64,000 bases of DNA, taken from assembly GCF_035920365.1 (NCBI RefSeq), contig NZ_CP109150.1:2728001-2792000 (forward strand). The letters run 5' to 3'. Positions 36,459-45,476 of the stretch are shown here, piece by piece (positions within the stretch are counted from its first letter, which is position 1; each line of letters opens with the position of its first letter). The translations under genes were made by a program, and so were the position numbers. Source of the DNA: Micromonospora sp. NBC_01740. GTDB taxonomy: Bacteria > Actinomycetota > Actinomycetes > Mycobacteriales > Micromonosporaceae. The notes under the pieces were generated by a model. The model had not been told where the DNA came from, searched no databases, and was given only the letters and a program-made list of their open reading frames with translations.

Positions 36459-37570
36459 CGCGGGGCGGGGGTGGAGGGCGGGGTGGGGGGAGTGGGGGTG
36501 GGAGGGGGAGAGGGGGTGGGGCGGGCGGCGTGGAGGCGGAGGGCGCCGGCTGCCGTGGCGCCCGCGCCGGCGACGAGGATCAGGGCGACCAGGATCCGGG
36601 CCGTCGTCGCCGGCCAGGGCACGGGGGCGACGGCGCGGGCGAAGACGGCGGCGTTGGCCACCCCGGCGAAGAGCGCCAGGCAGGCCCCGGCCAGCGCCAG
36701 CGCGAAGTCGGCGGCCGGCCGGCGGGCCAGCGCGAAGACGCCCGCGGCGACGGCGCCGAGCCCGGTCAGCAGCGCCCAGACCTGCCCGCCGAGCAGGCCG
36801 GTCAGCACCCCGCCCACGCCCCGCGCACCGGCGTCCACCTCCCGGCCCACGGTGAACACCACCGCGGCCACCCCGCCGACGACCAGCAGCACGCCGAGCC
36901 CGGCGAGCGCCCGCGCGCCCGGCCCGGAGCGGGCCGGCAACAGCCCGAGAGCCCCCACGGCCAGCAGCCCGACCGTGGCGACCACCCACCAGACGTACGC
37001 GTCCGGCGGCGGCACCCAGTCGAGGGTGCCGCGGATCTCCCCCGTCCCGGTGTCGGTGCGCAGCGGCACCGTCCAGTCCCGCACCCGGTGCTCCCGGTGC
37101 GGGGCGGCGCGCACCTGCGGCGGCGGTGCCGACTCCCGCCAGAGTGCCCGCTGGTCGTGCCAGCGCGCCGTGGCGGAGTCGTCGACGCGTCGCCAGTCCG
37201 GTGCGGCGGCGGGGTTCGCCTCGGCGGGCAGCCGCGTGTCCCCGGCGATGGTCCGGTTCAGGTACGTCGCGGGAGAGCGGACGTTCTCGTACACGCCGTC
37301 GGGGCCGACCCGCAGGTAGGGCTCGCCGGAGTAGCCGAGCACCTCGACGGCGCGGTCGCCGGTGTTGGTCAGCTCCAGCCGCGCGCCCGCCTCGATCACC
37401 CGTACGCTCAGTCCGGGGCGGGCCGGGGCGACGGCGGTCACCTCGGTGCGGTAGTCGGTGCCGTCGGGCGCGTCCGCGCCGTGCGCGGCGGCCGGGGCGG
37501 CGAACGCGGCCGTCGCCGTCAGCGTGCCGGCGAGCACCAGGCCGGCGCGGGTCACCAGGTCGCGGATCAC
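36395..37570 (-). CDS. Secreted/membrane protein with five C-terminal helices, downstream of DsbA-like gene
   Basis: A 391-residue protein of unknown function. It has a signal peptide (VTRAGLVLAGTLTATAAFAAPAAA), a ~170-residue extracytoplasmic domain rich in beta pattern (LSVRVIEAGARLELTNTGDRAVEVLGYSGEPYLRVGPDGVYENV), then about five membrane helices from ~190 to 350 and a Pro/Thr-rich tail. Mature sequence begins near HGADAPDG. GTG at 37570 overlaps the stop of the thioredoxin-fold gene by 4 bp. Conserved position next to DsbA- and MauE-like genes suggests an envelope redox or metal role. The tail (after ~370) coincides with an inverted repeat and may be an extension. Confidence 0.8.
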   Translation of the reverse strand: MIRDLVTRAGLVLAGTLTATAAFAAPAAAHGADAPDGTDYRTEVTAVAPARPGLSVRVIEAGARLELTNTGDRAVEVLGYSGEPYLRVGPDGVYENVRSPATYLNRTIAGDTRLPAEANPAAAPDWRRVDDSATARWHDQRALWRESAPPPQVRAAPHREHRVRDWTVPLRTDTGTGEIRGTLDWVPPPDAYVWWVVATVGLLAVGALGLLPARSGPGARALAGLGVLLVVGGVAAVVFTVGREVDAGARGVGGVLTGLLGGQVWALLTGLGAVAAGVFALARRPAADFALALAGACLALFAGVANAAVFARAVAPVPWPATTARILVALILVAGAGATAAGALRLHAARPTPSPPPTPTPPTPPSTPAPRVDHGVVAGDEPEQKRSDRAP

Positions 37571-38283
37571 CTGCCGGCCGCCTCCACCGCCGACTTGATC
37601 CCCTCCGGGCTGCGGTCGGCGATCTGCTCGCCGTCGACCAGGATCGTCGGGGTGCTGGTGATGTTGGCCTTGCTGGCCTCCTGCGTCACGTGCTCGGTCC
37701 ACGGCTTGAAGGTGCCCGCCCGCAGGCAGGAGGCGAAGCCGTCCCGGTCGATGCCGGTGCCCGCCGCGATGTCGGCCAGCTCACCGTCGCTGAGCCCCGC
37801 GCCGCCCTCCGGCGGCTGCCGGTCGAACAGCGCCTTGGCGTACTCCCGGTAGCGGCCGCCCTCCGCCGCGCAGCCGGAGGCGGCCGAGGAGCGGGTCGAG
37901 TACTGGGTGCTGGAGAAGCGGTTCAGGTACGCGACCGGGTGGTAGACGACACGCACCTTGCCCTCGCTGATGAGCTGGTCGATGGTCGGGCCGCTGGCCT
38001 GCTCGAACTGCTTGCAGGCCGGGCAGAGGAAGTCCTCGTAGATGTCGATGGTGACCGGGCCCGAGCCGGCGACGACCCCGGTGCCGTCCTCGGTCGAGCC
38101 GGTCGGCGCGGTGAAGTCGTCGGAGCGCTGGCTGGAGTAGACGCTCCAGCCGATCAGGCCGGCGACGACTAGGACGGCCACGGCGGCCACGGAGACCCAG
38201 AGTGTCCGCTTGCGCCGCCGCTCCCGGGCCAGCTGCTCGCGGACCATCCGGGCGGAGCCCTTCTGCCCCTTGCGACTACTCAT
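37567..38283 (-). CDS. DsbA-like membrane-anchored thiol oxidoreductase
   Basis: A 238-residue protein: a basic N-terminal segment, one membrane helix (about 28-49), then a DsbA/thioredoxin-fold domain with the active site FLCPACKQFE (CPAC) and the cis-Pro loop TSTPTILVDG. Two additional cysteines (SGCAAEG, ASCLRAG) lie in the helical insertion. Such proteins oxidise or isomerise disulfides outside the membrane in actinobacteria. ATG at 38283 with a GGAGGACGAGG site; overlaps the MauE-like gene by 8 bp and the next gene by 4 bp. Confidence 0.93.
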   Translation of the reverse strand: MSSRKGQKGSARMVREQLARERRRKRTLWVSVAAVAVLVVAGLIGWSVYSSQRSDDFTAPTGSTEDGTGVVAGSGPVTIDIYEDFLCPACKQFEQASGPTIDQLISEGKVRVVYHPVAYLNRFSSTQYSTRSSAASGCAAEGGRYREYAKALFDRQPPEGGAGLSDGELADIAAGTGIDRDGFASCLRAGTFKPWTEHVTQEASKANITSTPTILVDGEQIADRSPEGIKSAVEAAGR

Positions 38284-38800
38284 CCTCGTCCTCCACGGAT
38301 GCGTCCCCCGCCAGCCAGCCGTCCACCGAGACGGGGGTGCGGGGCCAGATCAGCAGGAACCCGGCCAGCGCCAGGAATCCCAGGTCCCGGAGGATCTCCG
38401 GGAGGTAGCTCGGGGTCTGGCCCTCGGCGAGCTCCCCGCCGGCGCCGAAGCAGCCGCAGTCGATGGCGAGGCCCCGGCTCCAGGCCGAGACGATGCCGAC
38501 GATGAAGACCACCAGCAGCGCCGCGGACACCCCGGCGGAGAGCCGGGTGGCCAGGCCGAGGAGCAGCAGCAGGCCCAGCGCCAGCTCGACGAAGGGCAGC
38601 GCCGCGCCGATCACCGTGGCGAGGTCGTACGGCATGACCTGGTACGCGTTGACGGCGCGGCCGGAGGCGGCCAGGTCACCGACCTTGCTGCCGCCGGCGA
38701 CGAGCCACACGGCGGCCAGGCCCAGCCGGACGGCGACGCCGAGCCAGGGGCGGACGGCGGGCCAGCGGGCGACCCGGGTGTGCGGTGCGGTCACGATCAT
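38276..38800 (-). CDS. MauE/DoxX-like redox membrane protein
   Basis: A 174-residue, four-helix membrane protein of the MauE family. Between helices three and four it carries the conserved cysteine motif LAIDCGCFGAGGEL (CxC), expected on the outside face. MauE is needed for disulfide-dependent maturation of methylamine dehydrogenase; in actinobacteria relatives pair with thioredoxin-fold proteins in the same way, and here a DsbA-like gene follows with 8 bp overlap. Probably an electron-transfer partner (DsbB-like role) of that protein. Confidence 0.9.
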   Translation of the reverse strand: MIVTAPHTRVARWPAVRPWLGVAVRLGLAAVWLVAGGSKVGDLAASGRAVNAYQVMPYDLATVIGAALPFVELALGLLLLLGLATRLSAGVSAALLVVFIVGIVSAWSRGLAIDCGCFGAGGELAEGQTPSYLPEILRDLGFLALAGFLLIWPRTPVSVDGWLAGDASVEDEDE

Positions 38801-38831
38801 TGGTCGTCCCGTCCCCGGCGGAAGTTCCCGG

Positions 38832-39422
38832 TCATCCGGCGAGGGCGTCGCCGACCGCCTCGACGAGGTCGTTGCGGGCCCGGGCCACCCGCGAGCGGAT
38901 GGTGCCCACGGGCACCCCCTCCACGGCGGCGGCCTCGGCGTACGACAGGCCGAGCAGTTGGGTGAGCACGAACGCCGCGCGGCGCTCCGCGGGCAGCCGG
39001 CGGACCAGGTCGGCGGCGCCGAGCTGGCCGGCGGGGTCCGGGTGCGGCCGGTCGGTCCAGGCGTCGGCGGCGAGCCGCTCGCCGAGCCGGCGGCGACGCA
39101 CGACCGTGCGCAGGTGGTCGGCGCAGGCCCGGCGGGCGATGCCCAGCAGCCAGGTGCGCGCGCTGGAGCGACCCTCGAATGCCGGCAGCGCCCGGAACGC
39201 CCGCAGGTAGGTGTCCTGGGTCAGGTCGTCGGCGCTGTCCGGATCGACAAGCGCGGCGGTGAAGCGCCACACCTCGGCCTGGGTCAGCCGGACGAAGGCG
39301 GCCTGGGCGACGGGGTCCCCGTCACGGGCGGCCAGCGCCCACTCGGTCGCCGACTCCCGCGCAGCGACGCCCGCGTCACCGGTCGGACTGGCGGCGGAGG
39401 TATCGCGCGGGGCGGGGATCAC
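38832..39422 (-). CDS. ECF-type RNA polymerase sigma factor (SigC-like)
   Basis: A 196-residue sigma-70 family ECF factor. Region 2 shows the core-binding and -10 recognition segment (DSADDLTQDTYLRAFRALPAF, then RTWLLGIARRACADHLR); region 4 shows LPAERRAAFVLTQLLGLSYAEAAAVEGVPVGTIRSRVARAR. GTG at 39422 is used; no strong ribosome site, and it may be leaderless. The gene is divergent from a zinc-finger anti-sigma-like gene and directly upstream of the MauE-like and DsbA-like genes, so it probably drives this envelope redox/copper block. Confidence 0.92.
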   Translation of the reverse strand: MIPAPRDTSAASPTGDAGVAARESATEWALAARDGDPVAQAAFVRLTQAEVWRFTAALVDPDSADDLTQDTYLRAFRALPAFEGRSSARTWLLGIARRACADHLRTVVRRRRLGERLAADAWTDRPHPDPAGQLGAADLVRRLPAERRAAFVLTQLLGLSYAEAAAVEGVPVGTIRSRVARARNDLVEAVGDALAG

Positions 39423-39494
39423 GACAGTCCAGGTTACGCGGCGGGGCCGGGCCGGGGAGGGTCCTTCGACCCTTCCATGGCCTGCGCCACCCTG

Positions 39495-39523
39495 GGAACT
39501 AAACCGGTGCGTCGCACGACTAT
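39495..39523 (+). promoter_or_regulatory. Possible ECF-sigma promoter before the anti-sigma gene
   Basis: GGAAC at 39495-39499 and CGACTAT at 39517-39523 are separated by 17 bp, resembling the GGAAC...CGT(C) class recognised by ECF sigma factors. The start ATG is 6 bp downstream with no ribosome site, so the message would be almost leaderless. This would let the divergent sigma factor control its own anti-sigma gene. Weak, pattern-based call. Confidence 0.3.
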
Positions 39524-39529
39524 CCCCAC

Positions 39530-40174
39530 ATGACATGCGACGACGTACGCGCGGCGTTGTCGGCGCGGCTGGACGGCGAGGACCCGCTGGCGGCGCCGGC
39601 GGTGCTGGACGCGCACGCGGAGAGCTGCCCCGGCTGCCGGGCCTGGCTGACCCACGCCGAGCAGGTCACCCGGCTGGTCCGGGTGCAGGCCGTGGCGGTG
39701 CCCGACCTGACCGCGTCGGTGCTGGCGGCGGTCGCCGCCGATTCGCTGGCGGCCGGACGCACCCGGGCGGCGGCCAGGGCGGCCCGCCGTCAGGTGCTGC
39801 GGGTGGCGGTCGCGGTGGCCGCGGTCGCCCAACTGGCGATCGCCCTGCCCGTCCTGCTGGCCGGGCTGGGCGTGACCGTCGATCCGCACACCAGCCGCGA
39901 GATGGCCTCCTTCGACGTGGCGCTGGCCGTCGGCTTCGCGCTGGCCGCGTGGCGACCCGAGCGCGCCCGGGCGTTCGTGCCGGTGGCGCTGGTGCTGGCG
40001 GTCTGCCTGGCCGGCACCAGCGCGGTGGACATCGCCAACTCGACGACCGCGCTGGTGCACGAGGTCGGGCACCTGGCCGCCGTGGTGCAGGCGGGGCTGC
40101 TGTGGGCGCTGGGACGGGTCAGCGACGAGCCGGACCGCCGGCCGTCGACCGCACTCCTGGCCCGTCATGGCTGA
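39530..40174 (+). CDS. ZAS-type zinc-finger anti-sigma factor with membrane domain
   Basis: A 214-residue protein. The N-terminal ~60 residues contain the zinc-associated anti-sigma pattern H-x3-C-x2-C (LDAHAESCPGCRAWL) with the earlier Cys in MTCDDVRAAL. Helical linker, then about four membrane helices from residue 80 on. Such factors hold ECF sigma factors at the membrane until a redox or metal signal. The divergent sigma gene starts 107 bp away; the pair is the obvious functional match. The following genes encode CopC-CopD and YcnI, suggesting a copper- or envelope-related signal. Confidence 0.88.
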   Translation: MTCDDVRAALSARLDGEDPLAAPAVLDAHAESCPGCRAWLTHAEQVTRLVRVQAVAVPDLTASVLAAVAADSLAAGRTRAAARAARRQVLRVAVAVAAVAQLAIALPVLLAGLGVTVDPHTSREMASFDVALAVGFALAAWRPERARAFVPVALVLAVCLAGTSAVDIANSTTALVHEVGHLAAVVQAGLLWALGRVSDEPDRRPSTALLARHG

Positions 40175-40267
40175 CGCCGCCCCGGGCGGGCCGGCCCGGC
40201 CGGTACCGGCGGCGCGGGGCATGGTCGGAGTCGCGCCGGGCCGGTCGGGTTCGAGAGCATTGCCGGC

Positions 40268-41923
40268 ATGAGTGTCGCCAACCGCCGCCCGATCGCCCGG
40301 CTGCTCGCCGTCGCCGGCCTGCTGGTCACCGTCGTCGCCCTGCTGATCGCCCCCGCCGGCCCCGCCAGCGCCCACGCGGTGCTGGTGAGCAGCAGCCCCA
40401 TCGCCTCGGCCGTGGTGTCGAACGCGCCGGCGGAGGTCGTACTCACGTTCAGCGAGTCCGTCCGCAAGGTGTCCGGCAAGATCCGGGTGATCGCACCGGA
40501 CGGCTCCCGCGCCGACCGCGGCGAACCGACCTTCGAGGGCACCGTGGTCACCGTGCCGGTCGACCCCGCCGGGGCGCGCGGCACCTACCTGGTCAGCTAC
40601 CGGGTCATCTCCTCCGACAGCCACCCCGTCTCGGGCGCGTTCACCTACTCCGTCGGCGCGCCCTCGACGCCCCCGGTCGACAGCGGGGACGACAGCCGGG
40701 CCGACCCGGTCGTCGGCAACGCGGTCAAGGTCGCCAAGTACGCCGGCTACGCCGGCCTGCTGCTGCTCGTCGGACCGACGCTGGTGCTCGCCGCCCTCTG
40801 GCCCCGGCGGCTGCCCCGGCGCGGACCGGCCCGCCTGGCCTGGGCCGGTCTCGGCCTGCTGGCGGTCTCCACGGTGGCGAACCTCCTGCTCCAGGTGCCC
40901 TACACCGCCGGCGGCGGCGTGTTCGACGTCACCGGCGAGGGGCTGAGCGACGTGCTGGGCAGCTCCTTCGGCGCCGCGCACCTGGTCCGGCTGGGCCTGT
41001 TGGCCGCGGCGGCGTTCCTGCTCCGACCCCTGATGGCGGGGCCGGTCGAGCGGAGCGATCTGGTCATCCTCGGCGTACTCGGGGCGGCGGCGCTGGTGAC
41101 CTGGCCGCTGGCCGGGCACCCGGCGGCCTCGCCCGCCCCGGCGGTCTCCGTGGTCGTCGACGCCGTCCACCTGGGCGGCATGGCGGTCTGGATGGGCGGG
41201 CTGGTGATGCTCGCCGTCTTCCTGCTGACCCGGGCCGACGAGCGGGAGCTGGGCGCGATCCTGCCGATCTGGTCGCGCTGGGCGGCGCTGGCCGTCTCGG
41301 CGCTGCTGCTCGCCGGCACCGTCCAGGCGCTGATCGAGGTGGCCACCCCCCGCGCGCTTGTCGACACCACCTACGGCCGGCTGGTGCTGGGCAAGATCGG
41401 GCTCTTCGCGCTGGTGATCGCGGTGGCCGCGTACTCCCGGCAGTTGGTGCGCCGGCGCACCGCGGCCGGCCGGCCGACGTCGATGCGGCGGGCGGTCTGG
41501 GCGGAGTTGGCGATCACGGCGGTGGTCCTCGGCCTGTCCGCCGTCCTGGTGCAGACCACCCCGGCCCGCACCGCCGGCGCCGACGTGGCCGGTGCGCCGG
41601 GCCGCTTCTTCTCCACGACGCTGTCCAGCCCGAACTACGACCTCCAGATCGAGCTGGACCCGGCCGAGCGGGGCAACAACACCGTGCACTTCTACGCGTA
41701 CACGAAGGACAACCGGCCCCAGCCGGTGGTGGAGTGGCGGGCCACGGTCGCCCTGCCGGCGGCGGGGATCGAAGCGATCCAGGTCCCGCTGCTGCCGCTG
41801 ACCGACAACCACGCCACCGGCGAGATCAACTTCCCGGCTGCGGGGGAGTGGCAGTTGCGCATCACGGCCCGCACCTCGGACATCGACCAGGCCACGGTGA
41901 CCACCACCGTGCCGATCAGGTAA
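40268..41923 (+). CDS. CopC-CopD fusion, copper import/resistance membrane protein
   Basis: A 551-residue protein. Signal peptide to about residue 35 (APAGPASA), then a CopC beta domain starting at His (HAVLVSSSPI) and including VISSDSHPVSG: the N-terminal His plus the Asp/His pair form the Cu(II) site. Eight or so CopD membrane helices follow (about 155-440) with conserved HPAASPAP and HLGGMAVWMGG segments, then an extracellular C-terminal ~110-residue beta domain resembling YtkA/FixH-type modules. This fusion is widespread in actinobacteria and linked to copper delivery to secreted or respiratory cuproenzymes. 16 bp upstream of ycnI. Confidence 0.94.
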   Translation: MSVANRRPIARLLAVAGLLVTVVALLIAPAGPASAHAVLVSSSPIASAVVSNAPAEVVLTFSESVRKVSGKIRVIAPDGSRADRGEPTFEGTVVTVPVDPAGARGTYLVSYRVISSDSHPVSGAFTYSVGAPSTPPVDSGDDSRADPVVGNAVKVAKYAGYAGLLLLVGPTLVLAALWPRRLPRRGPARLAWAGLGLLAVSTVANLLLQVPYTAGGGVFDVTGEGLSDVLGSSFGAAHLVRLGLLAAAAFLLRPLMAGPVERSDLVILGVLGAAALVTWPLAGHPAASPAPAVSVVVDAVHLGGMAVWMGGLVMLAVFLLTRADERELGAILPIWSRWAALAVSALLLAGTVQALIEVATPRALVDTTYGRLVLGKIGLFALVIAVAAYSRQLVRRRTAAGRPTSMRRAVWAELAITAVVLGLSAVLVQTTPARTAGADVAGAPGRFFSTTLSSPNYDLQIELDPAERGNNTVHFYAYTKDNRPQPVVEWRATVALPAAGIEAIQVPLLPLTDNHATGEINFPAAGEWQLRITARTSDIDQATVTTTVPIR

Positions 41924-41939
41924 CAGGAAGGCTCGCACC

Positions 41940-42677
41940 ATGATCCGTCACCGGCGTACCGCAAGCGCCGCCGCCGCCCTGGCGCTCGGCGCCGTCGCCA
42001 CCGCCGTCCTCGGCTTCGCGGCGCCCGCCTCGGCCCACGTCACGGTCAACCCGCAGGAGGCCACCCAGGGCGGCTACAGCCGGTTCGCCTTCCGGGTGCC
42101 GAACGAGAGCGACACGGCCTCCACCACGAAGCTGGAGGTCGTGCTGCCGGAGAACGCGCCCATCGGCTCCGTGTCGACCATGCCGGTGCCCGGCTGGACG
42201 GTGGCGGTGGAGAAGCGCAAGGTGGACCCGCCGGTCGAGGTGCACGGCAGCCAGCTCAGCGAGGTCGTCTCCAAGCTCACCTGGACGGCCACCGGGAGCG
42301 CGGCGGTCAAGCCCGGCCAGTTCCAGGAGTTCCCGGTGTCGATGGGGCCGCTGCCGCAGGTCGAGACGATGGTCTTCAAGACCTTGCAGACCTACTCCGA
42401 CGGCAACGTGCAGCGGTGGATCGAGGAGCCGCTCCCCGGCGGCGAGGAGCCGGAGAACCCCGCCCCGGTGCTCACCCTCACGGCGGCCTCGCCGTCGACC
42501 GCCCCCACCGGCGCCGCCGCGCCGCAGGCCGCCGGCGACGACGACGATGACGACGCCGGGAGCGACGACGTGGCCACCGGGCTCGCGGTCGCCGGCCTGG
42601 TCGCCGGCGTGGGTGGCCTGCTGCTGGGCGGGCTCGCGTTCTCGCGTACGCGGCGGGCGCCGACGTCGCAGGAGTGA
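41940..42677 (+). CDS. ycnI: YcnI family copper-associated protein (DUF1775)
   Basis: A 245-residue secreted protein anchored by a C-terminal helix (about 218-238). After the signal peptide (FAAPASA) the mature protein begins HVTVNPQEATQGG; the N-terminal His with a conserved Trp (PGWTV) and Glu forms the monohistidine Cu(II) 'brace' known in YcnI. The rest of the DUF1775 fold (FAFRVPNES, EFPVSMGPLP) is intact, followed by a Ala/Asp linker. Immediately downstream of copC-copD, as usual in these operons. Likely extracytoplasmic copper chaperone. Confidence 0.93.
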   Translation: MIRHRRTASAAAALALGAVATAVLGFAAPASAHVTVNPQEATQGGYSRFAFRVPNESDTASTTKLEVVLPENAPIGSVSTMPVPGWTVAVEKRKVDPPVEVHGSQLSEVVSKLTWTATGSAAVKPGQFQEFPVSMGPLPQVETMVFKTLQTYSDGNVQRWIEEPLPGGEEPENPAPVLTLTAASPSTAPTGAAAPQAAGDDDDDDAGSDDVATGLAVAGLVAGVGGLLLGGLAFSRTRRAPTSQE

Positions 42678-42692
42678 CCCGCCGTACCGCTC

Positions 42693-42723
42693 GCCGGCCC
42701 GTCGGATGATCCGGCGGGCCGGC
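42693..42723 (+). terminator. Hairpin terminator after ycnI
   Basis: GCCGGCCCGTCGGA pairs with TCCGGCGGGCCGGC (14 bp, one G-U) around TGA, 15 bp after the ycnI stop, followed by tgctttcc. It closes the anti-sigma-copCD-ycnI operon. Confidence 0.75.
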
Positions 42724-42818
42724 TGCTTTCCCGGCCCCGTGCCGTGGATATCCGCTGCTGGCTCGCCCCACGTCGGTAAGGTCGGCCGGGTATCCGGCTA
42801 CGGAGGGGGACGAGGCGA

Positions 42819-43976
42819 ATGCGGATCGTGCGGGTGCTCGCCGCCATGCTGCTGCTGACGGTCGGGATCACGGCGCTGCTCGCCGGTGGGGCGCTCACGC
42901 TGCTCGCCCGGCAGGCCGACCCGGGTGGCGCCTTCAGCGCCCGGTTCGAGACCGTGCAGACCCCGGGTCACGCGATGGTCGTCCGGGACGTGGACGAGCT
43001 GCTGCGGACCGAGGCGCCGTTCACCCGCGCCGGGCAGGCCCGGCTCCGGCTGGACGCGCGGACGCCCGACGGCCCGGCCTTCGTCGGGCTGGCGCCCGCC
43101 GACGAGGTGCGGCGTTGGCTCGACCCGGTGCCGCATGCCGAGGTGCGCCGGGTGGCGCTGGCCCGGGGGCCGCTGCCGGTCCGGTTGCAGCCCGCCGGTC
43201 CCGCGCCGTCCGCCGGTCCCGCGCCGTCGGTCGCGCCGATCGGCCAGCCCTTCTGGGTACGCGAGGGGATCGGCGCGCTGGAGTGGACCCCGGCGGAACT
43301 GGCCGACCGGCGGCTGAGCCTGGTGGTGATGCGTCCCGACGGGCGGGCCGACCTGAGCCTGGAACTGCGCGCGGGGCTGCGCGCCGGCTGGACCGCCCCG
43401 GCGACTGCCGGACTGCTGGCCGGTGGGGTGCTGGCGGTGGCGCTGGCCCTGCTCCTGCTGCGCCCGGTGCGGCCCCGCGAGGTGGTCTTCGTGGTCGAGC
43501 CGGACCAGGTGCCGGTGCTCGCCGGCCGCCTCGGGGTGACCTCGCTCGCCGGCCTCGGCGCGCAGCCGACCCGGGACAGCGACCGGTCGCGCGTCGCCGG
43601 GCGTCAGCTCGCCTCGGTCGGCGCCGCTCCCACGGGATCCCGGCCGGCGATCGGGCCGGTGCCCGCCCGCCGCCCCGCGACGCTCGCCGACCTCGCGGGA
43701 GGCGACCCGGCGCTCCGGCCGCCCGAGGTGAACCTCACCCTGGCCTGGCCGCCCGCCGCCCCCGAGGAGACGGCCGACCCGGTCGCCGTAGCGGACCGCC
43801 CCCGCCCCGCCGCTCTCGCCGCCGCCGCTTCCGATGCCGGCACTCCCGGCGCCGCCAGAACCGGCGCCGGCGCTCCTGACGCCGCCGCCGCTTCAAACAC
43901 CGGCGCTTCCGAGGCTGGCGCTTCCGAGGCTGGCGCTGCCGACGCCGGCCGGCAGTCGCCCGACGATCCGCGCTGA
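42819..43976 (+). CDS. Two-helix membrane protein with repetitive Ala/Ser/Glu/Gly tail
   Basis: A 385-residue protein of unknown function. First helix at about residues 7-28, an extracytoplasmic domain of ~160 residues (including AFVGLAPADEVRRWL and the short duplicated PAGPAPSAGPAPS), second helix at about 195-215, then a cytoplasmic tail. The tail ends in low-complexity sequence with tandem ASEAG units. No enzyme motif is seen. It is complete: ATG with a GGAGG region 15-20 nt upstream and a stop before the bidirectional hairpin at 44029. Confidence 0.75.
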   Translation: MRIVRVLAAMLLLTVGITALLAGGALTLLARQADPGGAFSARFETVQTPGHAMVVRDVDELLRTEAPFTRAGQARLRLDARTPDGPAFVGLAPADEVRRWLDPVPHAEVRRVALARGPLPVRLQPAGPAPSAGPAPSVAPIGQPFWVREGIGALEWTPAELADRRLSLVVMRPDGRADLSLELRAGLRAGWTAPATAGLLAGGVLAVALALLLLRPVRPREVVFVVEPDQVPVLAGRLGVTSLAGLGAQPTRDSDRSRVAGRQLASVGAAPTGSRPAIGPVPARRPATLADLAGGDPALRPPEVNLTLAWPPAAPEETADPVAVADRPRPAALAAAASDAGTPGAARTGAGAPDAAAASNTGASEAGASEAGAADAGRQSPDDPR

Positions 43977-44028
43977 GCCGCGTCCGGCCCCTGCCCCGCG
44001 TCGGCACCCACGCGGGCACGGACGGCGA

Positions 44029-44061
44029 GCGGCCCTCCGCGCTGCCGACGCGGAGGGCCGC
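44029..44061. terminator. Bidirectional hairpin terminator
   Basis: Perfect 13-bp arms GCGGCCCTCCGCG and CGCGGAGGGCCGC with a 7-nt loop between the convergent stops at 43976 and 44132. Confidence 0.75.
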
Positions 44062-44131
44062 CCTCACCGGGGGATCGGTGCTACCCGAGAGACGTCTGAG
44101 GTAGTTACGACCAGATTAGCCATGAAGGGCG

Positions 44132-45400
44132 CTACTTGGGAAGACTGTCCATTTCCCGCGACCTGCGGCCCTCCCGCCGCACCGGGAGGGTCACCAGCAG
44201 CAGCAGGCTCAGCAGCACGTACGTGTTGCGCACCAGGAACTCGCCCGGCGAGTCCGTACGCACCGGGGCGATGCCCCAGTCGTGGAAGGTCACCACCCCG
44301 TACACGATGAGGGCGGAGGTGCCGACGGCGAGTGCCGCCAGCAGACGTCGCCGACCGGCGCCCTCGCCGGTCGTGGCGTCGGCGCTCAGCGCCGCGTCCG
44401 TCAGCACGACCACCGCCGGGATGAACCAGTAGATGTGGTGGGTCCAGGTGATGGGGCTGACCAGCGAGCCGACCAGTCCGGTCAGGGCGAGGCCGGTGAG
44501 CGTGTCCCCGGCGCGGGCGGCCCGCGCGGCGCGCCACAGCCCGTACCCGGCGATGGCCGCCACCAGCAGCAGCCAGAGCAACTGGTGGGGCTTCTCCGGT
44601 GCGGTGATGCGGCTGAGCAGGCCGAACAGCGACTGGTTGCCGGTGTAGTCGGTGCGGCCGACCCGGTCGGTCGCCCACAGCTCGTGGGTCCAGAACCGCC
44701 ACGAGTCGCGCGGCGCGACCGCGGCGGCGAGCAGGGTCGCGGCGGCGGCCGTCGCGCTCGCCACCGCCGCCGCCCGCCACCGCCGGGTGGCCAGCAGGTA
44801 GACGATGAAGATGCCCGGGAAGAGCTTGAGCGCCGTCGCCAGCCCGACGCCCACGCCGGCCCACCGGCTCGCCCGGGGTACGGCGAAGAGCAGGTCCGCC
44901 AGGATCAGCACGACCAGCAGCATGTTGATCTGACCGAAGGTGATCGTCTCGCGGGTGCTCTCGACGGCCAGCACCAGCAGGACCGCCACGGTGAGGCTGA
45001 ACACACGGGGCAGCCCGTGCCGGGCGATCACCGGCGCGAGCAGCCACCGGGTCGTGACCACCACCGCCAGTCCCGTCAGGACCGTGAAGATCGCCACGGT
45101 GGCGCCCAGCGGCAGCAGCGCGAACGGGCGCAGCAGCAGCGCGCTGAACGGTGGGTAGGTGAAGTAGAGCTCGCCCTGCACCCGGTCGGGCTGCACGTAG
45201 TCGTAGAGCGGGTTCCCGGCCGCCCACCAGTCCATCGCGCGCATGTAGATCTTCAGGTCGAAGAAGTCGTGCACCATGCCGGGCAGGTAGAGCGCCGGCA
45301 GCACGGCGGCCAGCGCCAGCAGGGTGACGAGCCGACGGACCGTACGGCCACCGGGATCGTCGTCGGTGACGGCGGGCGGTGCGGCGGGTTCGGCTGGCAC
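44132..45400 (-). CDS. GT87/DUF2029-type polyprenol-phosphate-dependent glycosyltransferase
   Basis: A 422-residue GT-C fold membrane enzyme with about ten helices. The first outside loop contains FFDLKIYMRAMDWWAAGNPLYDY, with the acidic catalytic Asp typical of GT87 mannosyltransferases (as in PimE), followed by YFTYPPFSALLLRPFALLPLG and GQINMLLVVLILADLL. These use polyprenyl-phosphomannose to extend lipid-linked glycans or glycolipids. GTG at 45400 or 45421 are both possible starts without a clear ribosome site. Function assigned by family only; acceptor unknown. Confidence 0.87.
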   Translation of the reverse strand: MPAEPAAPPAVTDDDPGGRTVRRLVTLLALAAVLPALYLPGMVHDFFDLKIYMRAMDWWAAGNPLYDYVQPDRVQGELYFTYPPFSALLLRPFALLPLGATVAIFTVLTGLAVVVTTRWLLAPVIARHGLPRVFSLTVAVLLVLAVESTRETITFGQINMLLVVLILADLLFAVPRASRWAGVGVGLATALKLFPGIFIVYLLATRRWRAAAVASATAAAATLLAAAVAPRDSWRFWTHELWATDRVGRTDYTGNQSLFGLLSRITAPEKPHQLLWLLLVAAIAGYGLWRAARAARAGDTLTGLALTGLVGSLVSPITWTHHIYWFIPAVVVLTDAALSADATTGEGAGRRRLLAALAVGTSALIVYGVVTFHDWGIAPVRTDSPGEFLVRNTYVLLSLLLLVTLPVRREGRRSREMDSLPK

Positions 45401-45476
45401 GGAGGAAACCCTAGCGGTCACCGCGTGCCCCGGTGCGCGGGCGCGCGGCCGGGTGGGCTGCGCGTAGGCTGTCCCG

